NCBI GenBank assembly: GCA_963783945.1
Contig: CAWAPS010000025.1
Location: 62,001 to 126,000, forward strand
Direction of reading: 5' to 3'
Source of the DNA: CAWAPS01 sp963783945
GTDB taxonomy: Bacteria; Actinomycetota; Acidimicrobiia; Acidimicrobiales; Palsa-688
Length of the DNA stretch: 64,000 nucleotides
Notes under the pieces: model-generated
What the model was told of the DNA's origin: nothing
What the model saw: only the letters and a program-made list of their open reading frames with translations
The model's database searches: none
Translations under genes and position numbers: made by a program
Shown here: positions 16,099 to 23,115 of the stretch, one piece after another
Position numbering within the stretch: position 1 is the stretch's first letter
Layout of the letters: the number at the start of each line of letters is the position of its first letter

Positions 16099-17088
16099 TC
16101 AACTGTCCTCGGCCAGGCGGGCCAGGTCCCGGAGCAGGATCAGGGCGTCGTACTTGCGCTCGAACGGACCCCAGTACATCGAGGTGTGGGCCCCGGCGCG
16201 AAAGCCGACGGCATCGGTGAGGATGCGTCGGTAGCGCGTGGACACGAGAGGCCCGATCGACTCCCCCGCCTCGGTTCGGGACATGAGCCGTCCGGCAACC
16301 GCGCCCTGGGTCAGGCGGGCTGCTTCCAGGACGAGGGGGGTGACGTCCCGGCGCATAACCAGCAGCCCTTTGCTGCCGGCGGCCATGGTCTGCACCCGCT
16401 CCCGGCACCAGGACCGAAACCCCTCGGCGTCGTACCCCACGACCGGCCAGTCGGGCCCAGTCAGGGCCACCGCGTCGTTGCGGAGCACGGCCCGGGTGAG
16501 GGGGGTGGCGAGCGACGAGGACAGCGCAGGTGGGGCCGGGGCTGGGGGCGAAGGCGCGGCCGGAGCCGCCGGGGCCTCGGAGGAAGACGAGGCCGGAGCC
16601 GCTGGGGCCTGAGAGGCCGGAGCCGCCGGCGCCTGAGAGGCCGGAGCCGCCGGCGCCTGAGAGGAGGACGAGGCCGGAGCCGCCGGGGTCTGGGAGGACT
16701 CGGGACCCCCCGGTGCTTGGGGCGATGGCGGGACGGGAGCCGCCGGAATCGGGGAGGAGGACTCGGGATCCTCGGTTGCGCCGGGGGCCGCGGTGGGGAG
16801 CGGGGCAACGCCCGGATTGTCAGCGACTTCCTCCCACGTGGTGTACCAGATCGCCGCCCGCCGCCGCGCCCGTTTCAGGCCGCGCTCGGCCCGGCCCAGC
16901 CGCTCGGTCTGGGCGGGGGTCAGGGGGGGATCGGCCACCACGACCAGATCGATGTTGCTCAACCGGCTGCTGAAGTCGTCGAGCGCAATGGCCCCGACGG
17001 CGTACACCGCGGCCACCTGGCCGGGCGCCACCCGCTCGAGCGCGGCGATGAAGCCTTCGACCTGAGCGCTTACCTCGCCTGGCAACAT
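16099..17088 (-). CDS. Nucleotidyltransferase-like protein (AadA-type) with degenerate active site
   Basis: 329 aa. Residues 20-55 resemble the nucleotidyltransferase core (VAAVYAVGAIALDDFSSRLSNIDLVVV), and the C-terminal third resembles the helical AadA/DUF4111 region. The usual GS is GA (32-33) and the first metal-binding Asp is Asn45 (NID instead of DID), so catalysis may be lost. A low-complexity Ala/Pro/Ser insertion of about 100 residues (QAPAAPAS repeats) interrupts the middle. ATG 17088 follows TGAGG. It may be a non-catalytic nucleotide- or drug-binding protein. Confidence 0.6.
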   Translation of the reverse strand: MLPGEVSAQVEGFIAALERVAPGQVAAVYAVGAIALDDFSSRLSNIDLVVVADPPLTPAQTERLGRAERGLKRARRRAAIWYTTWEEVADNPGVAPLPTAAPGATEDPESSSPIPAAPVPPSPQAPGGPESSQTPAAPASSSSQAPAAPASQAPAAPASQAPAAPASSSSEAPAAPAAPSPPAPAPPALSSSLATPLTRAVLRNDAVALTGPDWPVVGYDAEGFRSWCRERVQTMAAGSKGLLVMRRDVTPLVLEAARLTQGAVAGRLMSRTEAGESIGPLVSTRYRRILTDAVGFRAGAHTSMYWGPFERKYDALILLRDLARLAEDS

Positions 17089-17117
17089 GGCCTCAGTATT
17101 GTTCGGGGATGGGATAA

Positions 17118-18314
17118 GTGGCTCGAGATCGATACGCCGTAGTAGGAGCCGGGATCGTGGGCCTGGCGGTCGGCCGCGAGCTGGCCCGGCGCCACCCCGA
17201 CGCCCAGGTGACCGTGCTGGACAAGGAGGCGGAAGTTTCCCGCCACCAGACATCCCACAACAGCGGGGTCGTTCACGCCGGTCTCTACTATCAACCGGGG
17301 TCGCTGAAAGCCCGGCTCTGCGTGCGAGGCCGGTCCCTGCTGCGGGACTTCTGCGCCCAGCACGACCTGGCCTATGAGGAATGCGGGAAGGTGATCGTCG
17401 CCCGGGACGAGACGGAGTTGCCGGCCCTACGCGACATAGAGCACCGGGCCCAGGCCAACGGGGTGCCGGACGTGCGCTGGCTCGACCGGGGCGCCCTGGT
17501 CGACATTGAGCCGCACGCCGCCGGGAGTGCTGCCGTGCACTCGCCCCGGACGGCGATCGTCGATTTCTCCCGGATCGCTGCGGTCATGGCCGTGGGGATG
17601 GACGTGCGGTTGGGATTCGAGGTGGCCCGCATCGCCGAGGTCGGCCAGGAGATCATCCTCGGCGGGCCCGGCGGGGAGGCGGTGGCCGACTCGGTGGTCC
17701 TGTGCGCCGGCCTGCAGTCCGACCGGGTGGCCCGGCTGGCCGGCGACGGGGACGGCCCGGCCATCGTGGCCTTTCGGGGCGAGTACTGGCGGCTGGTGCC
17801 GAGCCGCACCGACCTGGTGCGGGGACTGATCTACCCCGTGCCCGATCCCCGGTATCCGTTTCTCGGGGTGCATTTCACCCGGCGGATCGGTGGCTCGGTG
17901 GACATCGGGCCCAACGCCATCCTGGCCCTGGCGCGGGAGGGATACCGGCGCTCGGACGTCGACATTCACGACCTGGCGTCCACCCTGGCCTGGCCGGGCT
18001 TCCGGCGCATGGCCGTGCGCCACTGGCGAGCCGGACTGCACGAGATGCGGGGATCGCTTTCCAAACGGGCCTTCATGGCCGAAGCCCGCAGGCTGGTGCC
18101 GGAGGTGACCGACCGCGACGTGGTCCGGGCCCCGTCGGGGGTAAGGGCCCAGGCCGTCGACCGCGACGGCTCGCTCGTCGACGACTTCCGGATCAACCGG
18201 TCCGGGCGGCGAGGGCAGGTGATGACCGTCCGCAACGCCCCCTCGCCCGCCGCCACCTCGTCCCTGGCCATCGCCGAGTACATCGTCGACGAGCTCGAGA
18301 CCGACCGAAGTTAG
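17118..18314 (+). CDS. lhgO: L-2-hydroxyglutarate oxidase
   Basis: 398-aa FAD-dependent enzyme that oxidises L-2-hydroxyglutarate to 2-oxoglutarate. The FAD-binding motif VVGAGIVGLAVGRELARR is at the N-terminus. The LhgO-typical HQTSHNSGVVHAGLYYQPGS and CVRGRSLLRDFC follow, with VDIGPNAILALAREGY later and the C-terminal MTVRNAPSPAATSSLAIAEYIV. GTG 17118 is used because the Rossmann motif begins seven residues later and GGGGATGGGA precedes it. A TATTGT hexamer at 17097-17102 could be its -10 box. It is divergent from the nucleotidyltransferase-like gene. Confidence 0.93.
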   Translation: MARDRYAVVGAGIVGLAVGRELARRHPDAQVTVLDKEAEVSRHQTSHNSGVVHAGLYYQPGSLKARLCVRGRSLLRDFCAQHDLAYEECGKVIVARDETELPALRDIEHRAQANGVPDVRWLDRGALVDIEPHAAGSAAVHSPRTAIVDFSRIAAVMAVGMDVRLGFEVARIAEVGQEIILGGPGGEAVADSVVLCAGLQSDRVARLAGDGDGPAIVAFRGEYWRLVPSRTDLVRGLIYPVPDPRYPFLGVHFTRRIGGSVDIGPNAILALAREGYRRSDVDIHDLASTLAWPGFRRMAVRHWRAGLHEMRGSLSKRAFMAEARRLVPEVTDRDVVRAPSGVRAQAVDRDGSLVDDFRINRSGRRGQVMTVRNAPSPAATSSLAIAEYIVDELETDRS

Positions 18315-18337
18315 GGGGTTCACCGAACTGTTTCTTT

Positions 18338-18360
18338 ACGAACACACGTTTGGGTAGACT
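18338..18360 (+). promoter_or_regulatory. SOS-like box and leaderless -10 of alkB
   Basis: ACGAAC-ACAC-GTTTGG at 18338-18353 keeps the GAAC-N4-GTT core of the actinobacterial LexA box. TAGACT (18355-18360) follows at once and lies exactly six bases before GTG 18367. This is a compact damage-responsive leaderless promoter; LexA binding is an inference. Confidence 0.65.
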
Positions 18361-18366
18361 TTCTTC

Positions 18367-19407
18367 GTGACCATCGTCCGGTCCACCCCTTCGATCGACC
18401 CGGACCTGGCCCCGGCCCAGGGCAGCCTGTTCGCGGGCGGACCGGTGCGGGTGTCGCGATCGGCCACGTTCGAGCGGATCGATCTCGGCGACGGGGCGTG
18501 GGTGGACGTGGCCCGGGACTGGCTCGGAGGAGCCGACGACGTGGCCAACCGGCTGGCCCGGGAAGTGGACTGGCGCCACCACCAGCGGTGGATGTACGAC
18601 CGGGTGGTCGACGAGCCCCGGCTCAGCCGATGGTACGGGTCGTCCGAGGGGCTGCCCCATCCCGGCCTCAAGGCGTTTCGGTCGGCGGTCGGACGCCGGT
18701 ACGGGATCCGCTTCGGCGCCATGGGCCTCAACTTCTACCGCAACGGGGCCGACAGCGTGGCCTTCCACTCGGATAAGGAGCTGCGGGACCTCGATGACAC
18801 CCTGGTGGCCATCGTCACCCTGGGCGCGGCCCGCCCGTTCCTGCTGCGGCCGCAGGGCGGCGGCCGCTCGATCGACCTGCACCCGGGCTCCGGGGACCTG
18901 CTGGTGATGGGCGGGGCGTGCCAGGAGAAGTGGGAGCACGGGGTGCCGAAGGTGGCAGCCGGGGCCGGGCCCCGCATCAGCGCTTCGATCAGATGGGCTC
19001 GGCTGGCCGGCCCGGAGCGGGAATGGGCCCCGCCCGACCGGACCACGACCGCCACGACCACGACCCCCACGACCACGAGGGCCACGACCACGCCCTCGGC
19101 CACGACCACGCCCCCGACCTCGGCCACGCCCTCGGCGACGACCCCGGCCACAGCGACGACCCCGGCCACAGCGCCGGCCCCGACCACAGCCCCGGCCCCG
19201 ACCACGCCCTCGGCCACGGAGCCGGGCCCCGACACCTTAAACCGGACCACGGACCACGACCACCACCGCCACCACGGACAGGGAGCAGGGATCCGGACCG
19301 TAGAGTCAACCCGTGGACCCCACCGACATCGACATCGAAACCGACCTCGACCGGGCCATCTCCGGGTGCAAGCTCGCCCACCGGCGGTTGCAGGACACCC
19401 TCGGTGA
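18367..19407 (+). CDS. alkB: AlkB-family alpha-ketoglutarate-dependent DNA repair dioxygenase
   Basis: 346 aa as read; the AlkB domain is residues 1-220. Fe(II) ligands are visible as H134 and D136 in FHSDKE and H191 in WEHGVPK, with RISASIRW closing the fold; NFYRNGADSVAFH is typical. It oxidatively removes alkyl groups from DNA bases. The remaining 125 residues are a Thr/Pro/Ala-rich tail coded by GACCACGACC-type repeats and overlap the next gene by 95 bases. The tail looks like repeat read-through rather than a domain. The start is leaderless under an SOS-like box. Confidence 0.85.
   Translation: MTIVRSTPSIDPDLAPAQGSLFAGGPVRVSRSATFERIDLGDGAWVDVARDWLGGADDVANRLAREVDWRHHQRWMYDRVVDEPRLSRWYGSSEGLPHPGLKAFRSAVGRRYGIRFGAMGLNFYRNGADSVAFHSDKELRDLDDTLVAIVTLGAARPFLLRPQGGGRSIDLHPGSGDLLVMGGACQEKWEHGVPKVAAGAGPRISASIRWARLAGPEREWAPPDRTTTATTTTPTTTRATTTPSATTTPPTSATPSATTPATATTPATAPAPTTAPAPTTPSATEPGPDTLNRTTDHDHHRHHGQGAGIRTVESTRGPHRHRHRNRPRPGHLRVQARPPAVAGHPR
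19030..19235. repeat. Degenerate GACCACG/CCGGCC repeat tract
   Basis: Short degenerate repeats (units such as CCACGACCACGACC, CGGCCACAGCGACGACCC) code the Thr/Pro tail of AlkB. Read in another frame the same bases would give a His/Asp-rich peptide, but no start signal supports that frame. Confidence 0.7.
19301..19306 (+). promoter_or_regulatory. Predicted leaderless -10 box (TAGAGT)
   Basis: TAGAGT, then six bases, then GTG 19313. It lies inside the AlkB tail, so the next gene has its own promoter. Confidence 0.6.
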
Positions 19408-19990
19408 TGTCGACGACGACACCGTCCGCCGCCCGAGCCGGCTGGCGGGCTGGACCGTCGGTCATGTTCTGACCCACCTGGCCCGCAACGCCGACTCCCA
19501 CGTCCGGATCCTCGAGGGAGCACGGGCGGGCGAGCACTGGGAGCAGTACGCCGGCGGGCGCGAGGAGCGGGCGGAGGCCATCGAGGCGGGCGCCGGCCGG
19601 CCCGCCTCGGCTCTGGTGGACGACGTGGTGAGCGCGTTTCTCCGGCTCGAGGACGAATGGGACCGGGCCGGCCCGGAGATATGGCAGGACGGCTACGGGC
19701 GGTCGAGCGGGGTGGTCTGGCCGTGCCGGGACCTGCCGTTCTTTCGCTGGCGGGAGGTCGAGGTCCACCACGCCGATCTGGGCCTCACCTACGACGTCAC
19801 CGATTGGCCCGACGCCTATGTGGGGGCGGAGCTGCAGGTGGCCGTCGAAAGTCTTCCGGCCCGGCTGGTGAACCAGGGCTCGAGGGTCCGGCTGCTGGCC
19901 TGGCTGCTCGGGCGGTCCGAACAGCCCGGGGACATCGAGCTGCTGCCCTGGCAGTCCCGCCCGGAGAACTATCTCAGGCCGGGAGGCTAG
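19313..19990 (+). CDS. Maleylpyruvate isomerase family mycothiol-dependent enzyme
   Basis: 225-aa DinB-like four-helix protein. The N-terminal signature LAGWTVGHVLTHLARNADSH supplies the first histidines of the metal site and REVEVHHADLG the later ones. The C-terminal part is a short SCP2-like extension. Family members use mycothiol as thiol cofactor, for example to isomerise maleylpyruvate; the substrate here is unknown. Its stop shares CTAG with the stop of the convergent UPF0182 gene. Confidence 0.88.
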   Translation: MDPTDIDIETDLDRAISGCKLAHRRLQDTLGDVDDDTVRRPSRLAGWTVGHVLTHLARNADSHVRILEGARAGEHWEQYAGGREERAEAIEAGAGRPASALVDDVVSAFLRLEDEWDRAGPEIWQDGYGRSSGVVWPCRDLPFFRWREVEVHHADLGLTYDVTDWPDAYVGAELQVAVESLPARLVNQGSRVRLLAWLLGRSEQPGDIELLPWQSRPENYLRPGG

Positions 19991-22900
19991 GGCTTCTTGG
20001 CGGCCAGCTGCTGGGCTTGCTGCACCAGGGTCTGGGCCTTTTCGACGTTGGTCTGATAGCCGGCCAGGTTCCCGGCCTTCAGGTCGGCCTGGGCCTGGGT
20101 GAACGCCGCGCTGGCCTGGGTGAGCAGCGACGCCACGGTGGAACCAGCCGCCGGAGGCGTCCCACTGACCGGCGCGGTAGTTGGCGGAGCCGTGGTGGGC
20201 GTCGAGGTACTAGGGGTCGTCTGGGTCGGAGTGGTCGGGGACGTTCCGGCGCCGGTGGACGCCGTCGGGAGCTGGGCGGTCGCGGCCGAGGTGCCGCAGT
20301 AAGACGAGAACGGCCTGCTCTTATCGGGGTTGACAATCTGGCACAGGGCGCCGTCCAGGGAGGCGTTCTGGCTGTGGTACGCCGTCCCGTTGTAGACCAC
20401 CACCACGTCGCGGAGAGTCGGTATCTGGTTGCTCGACGACTCCACGTACACCGGCTGCACGTAAAGCAGGGTGTTGCCCAACGGCACGACGTCGACCTCA
20501 CCCAACTCCACCTGGGAACCCTGCTCGTTGTAGAGGGTCAGCTCGGATGAGATCTGCGGATTGGACCGTATGGCGTTGGACACCAGGGCCGGCCCGGCCA
20601 CCGTCTGACCCTGCGGGGTGCTGTACTGCGTCAGCTGGCCATAGGTGGCGGGGTCCGACGAAGCGGTCATGAACGCCGTCAGGTTCTGGCTGCTGGTCGT
20701 GGTGGACGCCGGCACAAACGACGTCAGCAGCATGAACGTCAGCGCCGTACTGGTGGAGCCGGGGGAGTGAGCCAGGATGTACTGGGGTTGCAAGCGCTGG
20801 ACCGTGGGCGCGGTCAGGGCCGAAGCGCCGACCGGCGCGCTGAACGGCACGCTGTTCTGGGTCAAGGGCCCGCTGCCAGGATCGGGGGATATGGCCCAGG
20901 CCTGGGCCTGGGTGTAGAAGGCACTGGCCGAAGTCAGGTGGTAGCGGCCGTACATGTTGCTCTGAACCCGGAAAAGATCCTCCGGATAGCGGAAATGGGC
21001 GGTGATGCCGGGTATGAGCTTGTCGGCCTCGGACACCGGCTTGAACAGGTCGGGGAACGCCTTCTCGTAGACCCGGATGATGGGGTCGTTGTCGTCCTGG
21101 TTGGCGTTCATCACGAAGAAGTCCATCTTGCCCGTATAGGCGTTGATCACGACCTTGACCGAGTTGCTCACATAGTTGAACGCCGTGTTGAGACCGCTGT
21201 TGCCGGGAAGACCACTGGTGTTGGCGTCCTGGGAGTACGGATAGTTGTCGGTGGTCGTATAAGCGTCGAGCACCCAGTCCACCTGGTTGTTGAGCACCAC
21301 GGCGTAGGGATCCGAGTCGAACTTCAGGAATGGGGCGGCCTTCTGGGCCATCTGGACGATGTTGCGGTAATAGATCACCTTCGACGAAGGCTTGATCTGG
21401 CCGGACAGGACAAAATTGAGGTCGCCGAAGCGCAGGGCGAATGCGGCCCGGCGCGCCAGGCTTCCGGCGCTCACTCCCCCGCCGCCCGAGTACTGGTTGG
21501 TGACCTCCTGACCGGTGGTGGTGTTCTCGTAGTCCAGCTCGGGAGTCTTCGAGTCCGCGATGACGAAACCCGACGTGTCCGGGCCCTCCCCGTAGTAGAT
21601 CTCCGAGCCGGGCTCCGTAAGACTGGGCTGGCCCGTCGGCGGCAGGTCGTAAAGACTGAAGTCCGGGGTGCCGTCCGTGTTGACCCCGCTCTGGCCGATC
21701 GGGGCGAGCACCGCCCCGTAGCCGTGGGTGTACTCGAGGCGCTGATTGACAAACCCGGATGGGACCGAGGAGTTGAGCTCGCGAACCGACGCGATCGTCG
21801 CCGTCATCTGCGTTTGGCCCGTGCTGCCGTCGAGCGGGTAGCGGTCGAGATCCAGATCGTTGAAGGAGTAGTAGCTGCGCAACCCCTGGTACTTGTCGAA
21901 CGTGTTCAGCAGGTTGACCGCTGGGTCCAGAAGCCGGACGTTAGCGAGCGTCTGCTGGTTGACGCCGGCTTGCGGGGTGTTGCCCCGTATCTGAGCGGTG
22001 GTGACCGTCGGGCTGTAGTCGTAGTTGCTGTCGACTTTGACGTTGGTGAGGTTGTAGGCCGTCCGGGTGGCATCGATGTTGCGCTGGATGTACGGCGCCT
22101 CACGCGACAGCTCGGACGGATTGACCCGCAGGGACTGGTACAGCGCCGGATAAGCGACCCCGACGATTAGATAGACGAGCACCCACAGCGCGACGGCGAC
22201 GGCGGGCAGCATCCACCCCTTCTGGCGGATGTTGTACAGAAAGAGCCCGGCGGCGATCACCGCGATGGCAATCAAGAGGGTCCGCGCCGGTCTGTCGGCA
22301 TGAACGCTGGTCGCGGTGGCGCCGTTGACGATGTGAGACCGCGACAGGACCAACTCGAGGCGCTGGAAGTAGTAATCGACCGCCTTGATCAGGGCCAGTA
22401 TGCCGAGCAGCACCGACAGGTGGATCTTGACCGCGGTGGTCGAGCGCTTGGCGGACGCCTGGGGCAGGATGCCCCCGTTGAGATAGTGGGCGACGATGGT
22501 GACGATCAGCACGACCACCAGGGCCTCGAAGAACCATCCGATCAGGAACTTGATGAACGGCAGCTGGAAGACGTAGAAACCGACGTCCCGGTGGTACTGC
22601 GGGTCTTTGACGCCGAAGCTGACGTGGTAGTGGAACAGGTCCCAGTTGTTCCATTCCCTGGACGCCCCCCAACCGGCCAGGAGAGCGAACACCACGCTTA
22701 CCCCGACGCGCACCCAGCGGGCCCGGGGGAATACGTAGTCCCGGTAACGAACGACCAGAGCGTTGGCCTGGGCCGGATCGACATCTTCAGGGGCGAAGCG
22801 ATCGGCGATGAGCAGGTTGCCCAGCATCATGGCGAAGAAGAGCCCGATGAATACCAGGGCCAGCAACAGCTTGGTCAGCAGCACGCCCCGGAACACCGAG

Positions 22901-23064
22901 GTGAACCCGACCGACTGAAACCACAGATAGTCGGTCCAGAACCCGGCCAGGCCCCGCAGCGAGGCCACCAGGATGATGAGCGCGACGATGACGATGAGAA
23001 TGGTGATGCGGAACCGGCGCGTCGATCTCGGCAGCCTCCGGGGCATGTTCTGGGGCGTACGCAT
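19987..23064 (-). CDS. UPF0182 family large membrane protein
   Basis: 1025 aa, the usual size for UPF0182. The N-terminal 330 residues hold about seven membrane helices, including the first (FRITILIVIVALIILVASLRGL) and AGFWTDYLWFQSVGF, typical of the family. A large extracytoplasmic domain follows (YSFNDLDLDRYPLDG, GEGPDTSGFVIAD, FRYPEDLFRVQSNMYGRYH). Residues 930-985 are a Thr/Pro linker before a short helical C-terminus (ASAAFTQAQADLKAGNLAGY). The function is unknown. In Mycobacterium tuberculosis the family member Rv3193c lies next to the PDZ/Lon-like Rv3194c; here the DivIVA gene separates the equivalents. Confidence 0.93.
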   Translation of the reverse strand: MRTPQNMPRRLPRSTRRFRITILIVIVALIILVASLRGLAGFWTDYLWFQSVGFTSVFRGVLLTKLLLALVFIGLFFAMMLGNLLIADRFAPEDVDPAQANALVVRYRDYVFPRARWVRVGVSVVFALLAGWGASREWNNWDLFHYHVSFGVKDPQYHRDVGFYVFQLPFIKFLIGWFFEALVVVLIVTIVAHYLNGGILPQASAKRSTTAVKIHLSVLLGILALIKAVDYYFQRLELVLSRSHIVNGATATSVHADRPARTLLIAIAVIAAGLFLYNIRQKGWMLPAVAVALWVLVYLIVGVAYPALYQSLRVNPSELSREAPYIQRNIDATRTAYNLTNVKVDSNYDYSPTVTTAQIRGNTPQAGVNQQTLANVRLLDPAVNLLNTFDKYQGLRSYYSFNDLDLDRYPLDGSTGQTQMTATIASVRELNSSVPSGFVNQRLEYTHGYGAVLAPIGQSGVNTDGTPDFSLYDLPPTGQPSLTEPGSEIYYGEGPDTSGFVIADSKTPELDYENTTTGQEVTNQYSGGGGVSAGSLARRAAFALRFGDLNFVLSGQIKPSSKVIYYRNIVQMAQKAAPFLKFDSDPYAVVLNNQVDWVLDAYTTTDNYPYSQDANTSGLPGNSGLNTAFNYVSNSVKVVINAYTGKMDFFVMNANQDDNDPIIRVYEKAFPDLFKPVSEADKLIPGITAHFRYPEDLFRVQSNMYGRYHLTSASAFYTQAQAWAISPDPGSGPLTQNSVPFSAPVGASALTAPTVQRLQPQYILAHSPGSTSTALTFMLLTSFVPASTTTSSQNLTAFMTASSDPATYGQLTQYSTPQGQTVAGPALVSNAIRSNPQISSELTLYNEQGSQVELGEVDVVPLGNTLLYVQPVYVESSSNQIPTLRDVVVVYNGTAYHSQNASLDGALCQIVNPDKSRPFSSYCGTSAATAQLPTASTGAGTSPTTPTQTTPSTSTPTTAPPTTAPVSGTPPAAGSTVASLLTQASAAFTQAQADLKAGNLAGYQTNVEKAQTLVQQAQQLAAKKP

Positions 23065-23115
23065 CCGGCGGACGAGCCTAATGGGGCGAGGTGGTGGAAC
23101 TGTTAGCGGGTGCAG

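Noticed and set aside
18918..19472. His/Asp-rich frame over the AlkB tail (metal-binding protein)
   Set aside because: It has no start signal, overlaps two supported genes, and its composition follows from the GACCACG repeat.
20767..22170. 467-codon plus-strand frame
   Set aside because: Antisense to the UPF0182 gene, which is full length and shows family motifs throughout.
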